Positions 28,171-36,399 of a DNA stretch of 64,000 nucleotides are shown here, piece by piece. Under the pieces are notes generated by a model. That model had not been told where the DNA came from and did no database searches. It saw only the letters and a program-made list of their open reading frames with translations. The stretch is from Myxococcus hansupus (GTDB lineage Bacteria; Myxococcota; Myxococcia; Myxococcales; Myxococcaceae): NCBI RefSeq assembly GCF_000280925.3, contig NZ_CP012109.1:4050501-4114500 (forward strand), read 5' to 3'. Within the stretch, counting starts at the first letter, position 1, and every line of letters starts with the position of its first letter. Position numbers and translations under genes: made by a program.

Positions 28171-28448
28171 GGGGACTCCAGGTGGAAGACAAGCTCGCCC
28201 GGCTTCACGTAGCCGAGTTCCTCACGCACGGCGCGCTCCAGCGCGGCCGGGTCCTTGCGCAGCGCGGCGATTTCGTTGCGAAGGGCCTCATTCTGGGCGG
28301 ACAGGGAGCGGTTCCGGGCCTGCACCGACTCCACGTCCTGGCGCAGGGAGAGGTAGCGGCGGAAGCCGTTGGCGTCCACGACGGACACCAGGCTCAGGGC
28401 CGCAGCCACCCCTATCGCCACCACCAGGAACTTTCGCCTCGCCGTCAT
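28167..28448 (-). CDS. ftsB: FtsB/DivIC-like septum formation protein
   Basis: A 93-residue bitopic membrane protein. A short cytoplasmic start (MTARRK), one transmembrane helix ('FLVVAIGVAAALSLVSVV'), a coiled coil (about 30-70, 'LRQDVESVQARNRSLSAQNE') and the conserved end 'REELGYVKPGELVFHL' match the FtsB/DivIC family. FtsB forms a complex with FtsL and FtsQ in the divisome. ATG 28448 places only six residues before the helix. It overlaps the cyclase gene by 4 bp and follows the TlpA-like gene by 81 bp. Confidence 0.9.
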   Translation of the reverse strand: MTARRKFLVVAIGVAAALSLVSVVDANGFRRYLSLRQDVESVQARNRSLSAQNEALRNEIAALRKDPAALERAVREELGYVKPGELVFHLESP

Positions 28449-28529
28449 GAGCGCGGAGGACCGTACCAGTGGCCCCCCGCCCCGCAAGATTTCCGCTCCA
28501 GACCTGTAGCAGCGTCCGGAAGGACCCTG

Positions 28530-29045
28530 TTACGGCGTCTGCGCGAGCAGCTTCTCCACGGCCTTGGCCATGTCGGCGTGGGACTCCACCCCGTGCCAGC
28601 CGGCCACGGCGCGGCCCCGGCGATCCAACATCACGGTGGTGGGCAGCCCCTGGATGACGCCGAACGCGCTGCGCCCCTCAATCATCTCGGTGTCCGCGAT
28701 GAGCACCGGGTAGCGCAGCGCATAGTGGTCCGCGAAGGGCGCCAGGACCTTCGCGCCCTCCAGGTCCATCCCCACCGCCACCACCTGGAAGCCGCGGGCG
28801 CCGTAGTCCTTCTGGAGCGCCTCCAGCGTGGGCATCTCCGCCAGACAGGGGAAGCACCACGTCGCGAAGAACGAGACGAGCACCACCTTCCCATCCAGCG
28901 CGCGGAGGTCGTGCGGCGTGGGCCCCACGGAGGGGAGGTTCAGCGCGCTCAGGAAGGCATGGCCCGCGTCCACGGGGCGCGTGCCACGGCAACCGGCCAG
29001 GACGACCAGCGCCACCAGGGCGGCGCGGCGCAACACGCGGGACAT
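28530..29045 (-). CDS. TlpA-like thioredoxin-fold lipoprotein
   Basis: A 171-residue protein with a lipoprotein signal (lipobox LAGC) followed by a thioredoxin-like domain with active site 'WCFPC' and 'GLPTTVMLDRRGR' (cis-Pro loop). The TlpA/ResA group reduces disulfides in the periplasm, for example during cytochrome c or copper-site maturation. ATG 29045 lies 4 bp after the fur stop, indicating co-transcription. Redox function could serve the CxxCH cytochrome encoded nearby, but that link is only positional. Confidence 0.9.
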   Translation of the reverse strand: MSRVLRRAALVALVVLAGCRGTRPVDAGHAFLSALNLPSVGPTPHDLRALDGKVVLVSFFATWCFPCLAEMPTLEALQKDYGARGFQVVAVGMDLEGAKVLAPFADHYALRYPVLIADTEMIEGRSAFGVIQGLPTTVMLDRRGRAVAGWHGVESHADMAKAVEKLLAQTP

Positions 29046-29049
29046 GAAC

Positions 29050-29541
29050 TCAGGCCTCCGAGGCAACCGGCCCGCCCCGCTGACACTCGCGGCACAGCCC
29101 GTACAGCTCCATCTTATGGGAGGTCACCTTGAAGCCGTGACGGCGGGCCACCGCGTCCTGCAGCGCCTCGATGCGTTCGTTCTCGAACTCGATGATGGTG
29201 CCGCAGCCGGTACAGACCAGGTGGTCGTGGTGATCGCGCCCCGCCGCCGCCTCGTAGCGCGTCTGCCCGTCACCGAAGTTCCGGGCATGGGCCAGGCCAC
29301 ACTCACTGAGCAGCTTCATGGTGCGATACACGGTGGCGACGGACACCTTGGTATCCTGCTCGCGCACCTTGTTCCACAGCTCCTCCACCGACAGGTGGCC
29401 CCCCACCGCGAAGAACGTGTCGATGATGAGGCTGCGCTGCCGGGTGCTCTTGAGCCCATGCTGGGCCATGTAGCGGGCGAGCACCTCGTCCTTGTCGCGG
29501 TCGTCGTCGTGGTGGTGATGGTGGCTGTGGCTGTTGCTCAT
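29050..29541 (-). CDS. Fur-family transcriptional regulator with His-rich N-terminus
   Basis: A 163-residue Fur-family repressor: winged helix with 'STRQRSLIIDTFF' and 'VSVATVYRTMKLLSECGLA', then the metal site 'HHDHLVCTGCGTIIEF' and a second Cys pair 'CREC' (structural Zn). The N-terminus, 'MSNSHSHHHHHDDDRDKD', is an unusual His/Asp tract that could bind extra metal. Whether it senses iron, zinc or peroxide is not clear; 'HHDH' is shared by Fur and others. First gene of a probable operon with the TlpA-like, FtsB-like and cyclase genes. Confidence 0.9.
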   Translation of the reverse strand: MSNSHSHHHHHDDDRDKDEVLARYMAQHGLKSTRQRSLIIDTFFAVGGHLSVEELWNKVREQDTKVSVATVYRTMKLLSECGLAHARNFGDGQTRYEAAAGRDHHDHLVCTGCGTIIEFENERIEALQDAVARRHGFKVTSHKMELYGLCRECQRGGPVASEA

Positions 29542-29930
29542 GTTCAATCCTTCAATGTCGCCGACGGGCCGCGCCCGCGTCCAACGCGGCTGGGGAGGCC
29601 CGCCGCGGCCCCGCCCTCCGCTCGTGTTGTAACCAATCCGGTGAGCCACCGCGACCTGGGCATTTCCCAACGAAGGCACTGCACCGGAGAAGAATTCGTC
29701 ACCGGCAAGTGTTGGGCTCCGAACGCGGCGGGCCTGATACTCCCGTCCAGTCCTCCCCGCAACGCCTGGCGTGCGGCCGAGGGGGGCATCGGTCCACCTG
29801 CCCGCCCGTCCCCGCGACTTGCACTCGCCGTAGGCTGTTTAGATTGGAATCGGACTGGCTCATTGACACCCGTCTGTAGGCGAAGATAGAGGCAACCGCC
29901 CTCGTAAACGAGCATTTTTCCGCGACATTC
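29542..29930. other. Intergenic region between divergent genes
   Basis: A 389-bp gap between the fur gene (minus) and an unknown gene (plus). It carries no convincing gene. Near the right end lies a TTGACA box (29864-29869) that could be the -35 of the plus-strand gene. No Fur box of the usual GATAATGATAATCATTATC type was recognised by eye. Confidence 0.6.
29864..29891 (+). promoter_or_regulatory. Possible sigma-70-type promoter
   Basis: TTGACA at 29864-29869, a perfect -35, followed after 16 bases by GATAGA (29886-29891), a poor -10. It sits 40 bp before the ATG at 29931. Weak evidence; shown because the TTGACA is rare in this GC-rich sequence. Confidence 0.3.
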
Positions 29931-31136
29931 ATGAACAGTCCCTGGCAGAGAAGACGACAGCCCGATGACGTCCCCACCCCCGTGGCGGTTGCCGTCTCGG
30001 ACTTCTGCCGGCGCGCGAAGGCTCCCGCGCCGGCGCCCGAGGTCCGCGAGGCGCTGGCCCTCCTGGCCGAGGCTGATGACTTCCGCGTCCGCGCCTTGAC
30101 GGACGCCGAGCCGGAGGCCTCCCCCCTGGGGCCCTTCGCGATCATCGACATCCTCAACGGCACCCAGGCCGCGGTGGCCGCCCAGCGGCAGGCCTGCGGC
30201 TACTACGACGTGGCCCGCGAGCTGGCCCACGTGCGCGATCAGAAGACGCCGCCGCCCGAGGCCGCCCCCCTCACCTTCGCCCCGCCGCCGGCGCCCGGAA
30301 CGGACGCCCCCGAGGCGGCGAAGAAGGCCGGCAAGCCGTCGAAGGAGGACGGCGAGGCCACCGTCAAGGAGCGCATCGCCCCGCGCAAGCGCACCCCGGC
30401 CGAGGAGTCCTTCTCCGGCCCGGCCGACTTCACCGAGGAGCCCGCCCTCTCGCGCCGCGACCTGCCGCGCCCCCGGGGCCGCTTCACCCGCGTGGAGGCG
30501 CCGCGCGCGTCCTTCATGGAGCTGACGCGCCTGACGGGCAAGCCCATCATGGAAGCCGCGCTGGAGGCCAACGAGCACCGCTTCGCCCTGCTGCGCAACC
30601 TGTCCCAGCGCTTCAACGGCGCCCGGGGCGAGCTGACCCAGGTGGACCTGGAGAACGTCCTGCGCGACCACGCGCTGATGGACGCCCTGGTGGAGAAGGA
30701 GCGCCGCATGGTGCTCGACGGCTTCACCGGCCAGCGCGGCGCCGCCGGCCGCGTGGCCTGGGCCCTGGGCCTGAGCCCCTCCGAGCTTCAGCGGCTGGTC
30801 TCCATGCTGTCGCTGACCGAGGAGGTGGAGGCCCTGCGCGAGCGTTTCCGCCGCGAGGCGCTGGCCACCCAGCACCTGACGCACCGGTTGGATCTGCTCG
30901 GCCGTGAGAAGTACCTGACCGACCTGGGCATCCAGAGGAAGTTCACCGACGCGCTCCGCAAGGAGCTGGAGCACCTGGTCAGCGACGTCCTGGCGGACGC
31001 CGGCGACCTGCACGGCCTGGCGGACGCCGTGGCGCGCAAGCACGGCGCTCCCTCCGAGCTCGTCTTCCGCGCCTTCGAGCGACTGGGCCTGGCGGACGGA
31101 CTGCGCAAGCAGCTCCTGGCCGCCTCCTCCCGCTGA
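29931..31136 (+). CDS. Conserved-looking protein of unknown function
   Basis: A 401-residue cytoplasmic protein with no family I recognise. Residues 1-105 are Ala-rich and helical; 105-185 are a low-complexity Pro/Ala/Lys linker; 190-401 are helical and highly charged. Two stretches, 'GRVAWALGLSPSELQRLV' (about 270-287) and 'LADAVARKHGAPSELVFRAF' (near 370), look like helix-turn-helix segments, so DNA binding is possible. No signal peptide or transmembrane helix. It is followed 31 bp later by the FmdB-type gene and is divergent from fur. Confidence 0.7.
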   Translation: MNSPWQRRRQPDDVPTPVAVAVSDFCRRAKAPAPAPEVREALALLAEADDFRVRALTDAEPEASPLGPFAIIDILNGTQAAVAAQRQACGYYDVARELAHVRDQKTPPPEAAPLTFAPPPAPGTDAPEAAKKAGKPSKEDGEATVKERIAPRKRTPAEESFSGPADFTEEPALSRRDLPRPRGRFTRVEAPRASFMELTRLTGKPIMEAALEANEHRFALLRNLSQRFNGARGELTQVDLENVLRDHALMDALVEKERRMVLDGFTGQRGAAGRVAWALGLSPSELQRLVSMLSLTEEVEALRERFRREALATQHLTHRLDLLGREKYLTDLGIQRKFTDALRKELEHLVSDVLADAGDLHGLADAVARKHGAPSELVFRAFERLGLADGLRKQLLAASSR

Positions 31137-31167
31137 GAATCAACACCCTGACGAGGCACTGAGAACC

Positions 31168-31494
31168 ATGCCCATCTACGAGTACAACTGTCAGAGCTGT
31201 GGAAAGATGATCGACGTGCTGCAGAAGATCTCCGACCCCGCCCCTGCCACGTGCAGCGCGTGCGGCGCCGAGGGTTCGATGCAGAAGGTCGTCAGCCGCT
31301 CGAGCTTCGTCCTCAAGGGCGGAGGCTGGTACTCCGACCTGTACAGCTCCACGAAGAAGGACGGCAGCGCGTCGTCGAGCAGCAGCTCGTCGTCTTCGTC
31401 CTCTTCTTCCTCGGCGAGCGCGGCCCCCGCGCCCAGCGCGCCCGCTCCGGCGCCGGCCCCCGCGCCCGCCGCCTCCAGCAGCGACAAGAAATAG
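31168..31494 (+). CDS. FmdB-family zinc-ribbon protein
   Basis: A 108-residue protein. The first 55 residues (MPIYEYNCQSCGKMIDVLQK...) are a classic FmdB/CxxC_CXXC_SSSS ribbon with CQSC and CSAC, a Zn site, followed by 'VVSRSSFVLKGGGWYSDLY'. The C-terminus is a run of Ser and then Ala/Pro repeats, low-complexity tails common in this family. Suggested role: small regulatory or nucleic-acid-binding protein; not established. Confidence 0.9.
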   Translation: MPIYEYNCQSCGKMIDVLQKISDPAPATCSACGAEGSMQKVVSRSSFVLKGGGWYSDLYSSTKKDGSASSSSSSSSSSSSSSASAAPAPSAPAPAPAPAPAASSSDKK

Positions 31495-31557
31495 GTCCGG
31501 GGGGCGGGGAAGCCGAAAATTCGCTCTGGGCGTGGGAGCAACGCACACTCACGTCCC

Positions 31558-31761
31558 GTGCCCTTCCCCCCCTCCAAGCGTCCTCCCCGTCACTGCGCGC
31601 TGTGTGGCCATCCGGAGCTGACGGACACCCGCGGGCTCGGCCGTTTCCTGCTCGTCGCGGATCCCCTGGGCCGGGGCCCCATCTGCCCGTCCCAGCGAGG
31701 GTGCCGCGGCGGCAAGCGCGAGGCGCTGGCACCGTCACCGCTGACGCAGCCCGCCCGGTGA
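31558..31761 (+). CDS. Small Cys-containing protein
   Basis: A possible 67-residue protein from GTG 31558. Four Cys are arranged as 'CALC' near residue 13 and 'ICPSQRGC' near residue 42, which could bind a zinc ion. It sits between two plus-strand genes and is short; the reading frame bias favours it only weakly. It could be a real small zinc finger or chance. Confidence 0.4.
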   Translation: MPFPPSKRPPRHCALCGHPELTDTRGLGRFLLVADPLGRGPICPSQRGCRGGKREALAPSPLTQPAR

Positions 31762-31806
31762 GCTAATCAAGACACCTTCCGCGCCCTGCTTCCCGCGAAA
31801 GGTGTC

Positions 31807-32559
31807 ATGCCCCTCGCCCCTCTTCGAATCCAGTCGCTGTCCGTCCTCCTGCTGGCCGTGCTCGGCGCGGGCTGTGCGTCCCAGACGCGCATGCCTCCCG
31901 AGGCGCGCAACGCCCTGAACCAGTCCCTTTCGGGGCCCGAGGCGGAGCAGTACCTGCGCATCTCCAGCAACGTCACGCCCTTGTTCGGGGACGGCTCCAA
32001 GAAGCTGCTGACGCCCTACGCCCCCGAGGACGTGCAGTTGCTCGACGACACGGATGGCAAGCCCATCAACCCCGGCGCCGTGGAGCGCGTCCTGCCCGCG
32101 GGCACGAAGCTGCGCATCACCCGCGTGGAGTTCCCCACGTCCTGGGTCATCACCGAGCGCGTCCTCTACAGCCCGCGAAACTGGCCCTGGGTGTACCTCA
32201 CGGAGGCCGGCGCGCCGCCCGACGCCCCGCCGCTCATCCTGGTGATGCCGCCCAACCTGGATCGCCCCGAGGACTTCCGCACGGAGCTGGAGAAGTACCT
32301 CTCCGCACGGGATGTGAAGCCCACGCTGGATGCCCTGCCGCCCGCGGTGCTCGAGGCCGTGCGCGAGAAGCGGCTGGTGGCCAACATGCCCGCGGACGCG
32401 GTGCGCATGGCCTGGGGCCCGCCGGAGACGGTGCGGCGCTCCCTGGAGGGTGCCACCCGGCAGGAGGAATGGATCTACCCCGGCGGTCGCCGCAAGGTCA
32501 TCCTGGCGGATGGCCGCCTCGCGCGGGCCGAGGAAGCGGGCGCCCAGATTCTCCCCTGA
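31807..32559 (+). CDS. Putative lipoprotein, unknown function
   Basis: A 250-residue protein. Signal peptide with lipobox 'LGAGC' at about residues 19-23. The mature part has 'PINPGAVERVLPAGTKLRIT' and a C-terminal 'EWIYPGGRRKVILADGRLAR', which recalls small outer-membrane assembly lipoproteins (SmpA/BamE-like ends such as 'GPP...W.Y'), but the match is weak. Its stop is 19 bp from the stop of the convergent PHP gene. Confidence 0.75.
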   Translation: MPLAPLRIQSLSVLLLAVLGAGCASQTRMPPEARNALNQSLSGPEAEQYLRISSNVTPLFGDGSKKLLTPYAPEDVQLLDDTDGKPINPGAVERVLPAGTKLRITRVEFPTSWVITERVLYSPRNWPWVYLTEAGAPPDAPPLILVMPPNLDRPEDFRTELEKYLSARDVKPTLDALPPAVLEAVREKRLVANMPADAVRMAWGPPETVRRSLEGATRQEEWIYPGGRRKVILADGRLARAEEAGAQILP

Positions 32560-32578
32560 GGCCCCGCGGACGGACAGG

Positions 32579-33310
32579 CTAACGGCGGCGGCGCTTGCCG
32601 CCACCCCCGCCACCGCCGCGGCCACCGGACTTGCGCGCCGCCTGGGCCTCGCCCGGGCGGGTGAGCCGGGGCAGGTCGCCCGCCATCACCGGCCAGAAGT
32701 CGCCCTTGAGCAGCTCCGCCACCAACTCGGCCTGCGTCTGGACCGGCCGCTTGAACATCGTGGCGCCGCGGCCCACCTCGTCGAGCGAGCCCCGCGCGTC
32801 GCTGCCACCCACGCACGGCAGCTTCATCGCCGTGGCGGCCTCGACGGCCAAGTCGTTGGACGTCTGCTTCACCCGGGCGTTGTAGCCCTCCACCGCGCTG
32901 AGCACGCTCAGCGAGCGGATGAAGTCCATGGCCGGGTTCTGCGAGTCCCGGTCATACGGCCGTGCGGCGACGATGGCGGCGCCCAACGCCTTGACCTTGG
33001 GCAGACACTCCGCCGCGCTCCACGGCTTCTCCCGGTTGCTGCCCCACATCTGCACCGGCTCCGGCGCCAGCTCCGGCTTCGGGAAGAAGCACAGATACTG
33101 CCCCCGGTCGGTGACGAGCTCCAACCCGACGAAGACCTTGAGCTTCGACTTCGCTCCGATGTCGAAGAGCTCGTCGCAGCCGTCCTGGGTATTCGTCTCG
33201 GTGAAGGCCACCCCGTCCAGGCCGAACAGCGCGGCCCGCTCCAGCACGGCGCGAGGGTCCAGTTCGCAACCCTTGGACAGGTGTGAATGGGCGTGCAGGT
33301 CAATGAGCAT
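32579..33310 (-). CDS. PHP-domain metal-dependent phosphoesterase
   Basis: A 243-residue protein. 'MLIDLHAHSHLSKGCELD' at the start is the first PHP motif (HxHxxxS); 'GLDGVAFTETNTQDG' and 'VGLELVTDRGQYLC' and 'CVGGSDARG' supply further metal ligands. The family includes histidinol phosphatase-like and nucleotide phosphatases; this substrate is unknown. The C-terminal 25 residues are a Gly/Arg/Lys tail that is low-complexity. Confidence 0.88.
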   Translation of the reverse strand: MLIDLHAHSHLSKGCELDPRAVLERAALFGLDGVAFTETNTQDGCDELFDIGAKSKLKVFVGLELVTDRGQYLCFFPKPELAPEPVQMWGSNREKPWSAAECLPKVKALGAAIVAARPYDRDSQNPAMDFIRSLSVLSAVEGYNARVKQTSNDLAVEAATAMKLPCVGGSDARGSLDEVGRGATMFKRPVQTQAELVAELLKGDFWPVMAGDLPRLTRPGEAQAARKSGGRGGGGGGGKRRRR

Positions 33311-33372
33311 GGGCGCTGCTCCCTAACAGGCTCCCCCGAGGCCTGTCGAGCCTGCAACGCCCCGCCGGTGAC

Positions 33373-33642
33373 TCAGGCGAAGGCGTAGGACTGAAAGGTG
33401 CCCTGGTTGGCCTGGGTGTTCTTCTCCTCGTACGTGCGGATGAGGTAGCCCATCAGCATCAGCGAGGACGTGTTCTCCAGCACCCGGGACGGGTCCTTGG
33501 AGATGAGATTCGCGCTGTAGTTCAGGAAGAACTGGGCCAGCTCCTCACCTGCCTCCTTGACGATGAGCGCATTCAGCGCGGAGGGCTCCATCGTCCGGAT
33601 GGTGTTGATGAAGTCTACGGCCAGGTCCTTCTTGGTCTTCAT
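33373..33642 (-). CDS. Small helical protein of unknown function
   Basis: An 89-residue protein (MKTKKDLAVDFINTIRTMEP...). It appears all-helical, acidic/hydrophobic, with a motif 'LENTSSLMLMGYLIRTYEEK'. No signal peptide. Similar small proteins of unknown function occur widely in myxobacteria as far as I recall, but I do not know a family name. It lies upstream of the PHP gene on the same strand, 62 bp away. Confidence 0.65.
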   Translation of the reverse strand: MKTKKDLAVDFINTIRTMEPSALNALIVKEAGEELAQFFLNYSANLISKDPSRVLENTSSLMLMGYLIRTYEEKNTQANQGTFQSYAFA

Positions 33643-33877
33643 GTCCACGGGCCTTCCCCCTTCCCCACTCCGCCGCCACTCGCGGCCCCCTGCCACGAGC
33701 GCCCCACGCCATCAGGTGCGACCCGAGCAACATAGGCATGCGCCGGAGGCTGCAAACCCCCAGGCACGGACGATCCACATCCCCACGGCAGGGAAGCCGG
33801 GTTTTTGACACCCCGGAATGCCACGTGCGATAACCTCCTATTGTCCTGAATCAGCACCGCACAAGGAGTGGCAGGCG

Positions 33878-34087
33878 ATGTTCACGGGCGTGAAGGTCTT
33901 CTCCGCCACCAAGGCGAAGGAGCGCGAGGAGCTGGGTGAGAACGTCACCCGGTGGCTGAAGAGCAACTCCGACCTGGAGATTGTGGACCGGGTCGTGTGT
34001 CAGTCGTCCGACAACGAATTCCACTGCTACACCCTCGTGCTCTTCTACAAGCACGGCAGGAGCGAGCAGGCGGCCCCGCAGCCCTGA
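33878..34087 (+). CDS. Small protein of unknown function
   Basis: A 69-residue protein (MFTGVKVFSATKAKEREELG...). The pattern is beta-alpha-beta-beta: a charged helix (ATKAKEREELGENVTRWL) and two strands ('LEIVDRVVCQSSDNEFHCYT', 'LVLFYKHG'). A good ribosome site (AAGGAG at 33863-33868, 9 bases before the ATG) supports it. No family recognised; possibly a small single-domain regulator. Confidence 0.65.
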   Translation: MFTGVKVFSATKAKEREELGENVTRWLKSNSDLEIVDRVVCQSSDNEFHCYTLVLFYKHGRSEQAAPQP

Positions 34088-34089
34088 GC

Positions 34090-34138
34090 GGGATGTACCG
34101 GCGGAAGGGGACGGCCCACCCCTCCACCGGAACATCCC
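34090..34138. terminator. Long hairpin between convergent genes
   Basis: A 20-bp imperfect stem: 34090-34110 (GGGATGTACCGGCGGAAGGGG) pairs with 34119-34138 with two mismatches and one bulge, around an 8-nt loop. It starts 2 bp after the plus-strand small gene and ends 6 bp before the amylase stop, so it probably terminates both. Confidence 0.65.
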
Positions 34139-34144
34139 CCGTTC

Positions 34145-36298
34145 CTACTGCAGGCTGGGCACGTAGACCGCGACACCCCGCGCCGGAACGGAGAGCACCG
34201 TCTCGGTCCCGGAGAGCTGCAACGTCTGGCCGGTGAAGATGTCCTGGTAGACGTCCGTGCTCGCCGCGAGGCTGCCCATCAGCTCCAGCACCAGCGAGCG
34301 CTCCACCGCGCCGCGGTTGATGGCCACGATGGCCCCTCGTCCGTCCGGCAAGTCCCGCTGGAACACGTAGAGGTCGTTCTCCACGCGCAGCGTCCGCCGC
34401 GCGCCGGACTGCAGCGCCGCGTGCGACAGGCGCGCCTGCCCCAGCGCCTGCACCACCTCCAGCAGGTCCTTCTCCAGCCCCGACAGCGCGTCGCCGAAGC
34501 GCATGAACCGGCGGTTGTCCGGATCTCCCGCGCCCGGCAGGCCCACTTCGTCGCCGTAGTACACCAGCGGCACGCCCGGCTGGGTCAGCACGAAGGTGAA
34601 CCCGAACTTGGCCTTCTCGAAGGCGGACGCGTCCGTCACCACGGACGCGGGACGGTTGGGGCCGAACGGGTCGCTCCCGTCACCCTGGAGCTGGCCCGCG
34701 GCCTGCGACATGAAGCGCGCCACGTCGTGGTTGCCCAGGAAGGGCGAGTTCAGCGTGCCGGGTGCGTAGTACATCTCGTTGGCGCGCACGGCGTCGTCCA
34801 CGCGCTGGAGGCCCTGGCCATCCGCGAAGGCCTCGCGCACCGGCCAGTAGAGCGGGAAGTCGAACTGGCCATCCAGCTCGCGAGGGCTGATGTAGCGGGC
34901 GATCTGCGACCTCCCATCCGCGCCGACGAACGTCTCGCCCACCAGGTAGAACTCGGTGCCCGTCATCGCGGTGATTTCCTTCAGCTTCCCGCGGATGGTG
35001 CGCCCCGCCACCTGCTCCATGTGCTTCACGGCGTCCATGCGGAAGCCGTCGAAGTCCGCCTGCTCCAGCCACCAGAGCGTGTCCGCGGCGTACTGGTCCA
35101 CGAAGTCCGACGAGCGCCAGTTGAAGTCCGGCAGGTAGTCCGTGAACTTGCAGATGAGGCGCTGCGCTTCCCAGTCACAATCCTGGGTGCCACACACGCA
35201 GCTCGCCGAGGTGTTGAACCAGCCGTCCTGCCCGTGGTTCGTCCAGTAGGGGTGCTCCTGGTGGACGTGGTTGAGCACCAGGTCGGCGATGACGCGGATG
35301 CCGTGCTTGTGCGCGGCGGACGTGAGCGCGCGCAGCTCCTCGATCGAGCCGAAGCGGTGCTGCGTCTCGCGGGGCTTCGTCGGCCAGTAGCCGTGGTAGC
35401 CCGTGTAGTACCGGCCGCCCGTGCCGATGAACCGGCCCTCGGGGTTCTGATCCACCGGGGAGATCCACAGCGTGCGGATGCCCATCGAATCGAAATAGCC
35501 CTCTTCGATTTTCTGGGTGATGCCCGCGAAGTCGCCGCCCAGGTAGTTCGCGATGGGGTCCACGTCCGCCACGGGCCCGTCGTTCTCCGGCCTGGCGTTG
35601 TGGAAGCGGTCGGTGAAGGCGAAGTACATCAGCCCCGAGTCCCAGCGGAAGCGCTCCGGCTCCACCCAGAACGGCAGGTACAGCGGCGCGGCCTCGCGGC
35701 CCGTGCTGTCGCGCGCCACCACCTTCACGTGGTGCTTGCCCTGCGCCAGTCCTTCCAGGTGCAGCACGAAGCGGCCCGTGGTCGCGTCGTACGCGTCCGG
35801 GCGGGCCACGCCGTCCAGTGACAGCACCACGCCCTCCCCCGCCGGGCCCGAGCGATCCGTCCCGTCGAGGTACGCGACGTCGACGTCCAACGTGCCCGTG
35901 GGCGTCACCGCGAAGCGCTTCAGCTCCAACACCGGCTGGCGGCAGTCCGGAACGGTGAGCCGCGAATACTCCTCGGAGCGAACCCAGCGCGAGTACGGGT
36001 TCTCCGGATCCAACTCATGCTTGTTGCCCACGACGAACCGGTAGCCGTAATCCCGAGGCTCCAGGCCCTCCAGGCGCAGGGTGTAGACGCCATCACCGCG
36101 GTCGTTCATGGCCTGCGCCGCGGCGGCGAAGTTGGTCCACTCGCCAGAGACCCGAACGGGCCCCGCGACGGACTGCTGCGGTGCGTAGGTCAACGTCACG
36201 TCGCAGGTCCGAACAGGGATGGAGTCAGACTCTCCACAGGCAGCGGCCGTCAGCAGCGCCGGGAGCGTCAGCAGTCGAGGGATGCGGAAGTGCGTCAT
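34145..36298 (-). CDS. Exported GH13 alpha-amylase-family lipoprotein
   Basis: A 717-residue glycoside hydrolase. The signal ends in lipobox 'AAAC' (Cys21), so it is lipid-anchored. Residues about 30-130 look like a CBM48-type starch-binding domain ('VRVSGEWTNF', 'GYRFVVGNKHELDPENPYS'). The GH13 barrel has region I 'ADLVLNH', region II 'GFRMDAVKH' with nucleophile Asp422, region III 'VGETF' with Glu455 and region IV 'FLGNHD'. It should cut alpha-1,4-glucans (starch, maltodextrin, cyclodextrin) outside the cytoplasm. The convergent end has a long hairpin. Confidence 0.92.
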   Translation of the reverse strand: MTHFRIPRLLTLPALLTAAACGESDSIPVRTCDVTLTYAPQQSVAGPVRVSGEWTNFAAAAQAMNDRGDGVYTLRLEGLEPRDYGYRFVVGNKHELDPENPYSRWVRSEEYSRLTVPDCRQPVLELKRFAVTPTGTLDVDVAYLDGTDRSGPAGEGVVLSLDGVARPDAYDATTGRFVLHLEGLAQGKHHVKVVARDSTGREAAPLYLPFWVEPERFRWDSGLMYFAFTDRFHNARPENDGPVADVDPIANYLGGDFAGITQKIEEGYFDSMGIRTLWISPVDQNPEGRFIGTGGRYYTGYHGYWPTKPRETQHRFGSIEELRALTSAAHKHGIRVIADLVLNHVHQEHPYWTNHGQDGWFNTSASCVCGTQDCDWEAQRLICKFTDYLPDFNWRSSDFVDQYAADTLWWLEQADFDGFRMDAVKHMEQVAGRTIRGKLKEITAMTGTEFYLVGETFVGADGRSQIARYISPRELDGQFDFPLYWPVREAFADGQGLQRVDDAVRANEMYYAPGTLNSPFLGNHDVARFMSQAAGQLQGDGSDPFGPNRPASVVTDASAFEKAKFGFTFVLTQPGVPLVYYGDEVGLPGAGDPDNRRFMRFGDALSGLEKDLLEVVQALGQARLSHAALQSGARRTLRVENDLYVFQRDLPDGRGAIVAINRGAVERSLVLELMGSLAASTDVYQDIFTGQTLQLSGTETVLSVPARGVAVYVPSLQ

Positions 36299-36399
36299 GT
36301 GAGCCCCCTTCTACGGGAGGGGCGCTCGCTTTTCCAAGCCCCGGGCTCGGGGGGAGATAACTCAGCGCGTCGAATTCTGGACGCACCCCGGGTCGGGGC

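Noticed and set aside
26020-28212. 730-codon open frame antisense to the diguanylate cyclase
   Set aside because: Low-complexity Ala/Arg/His protein; the minus strand encodes clear GAF and GGDEF motifs.
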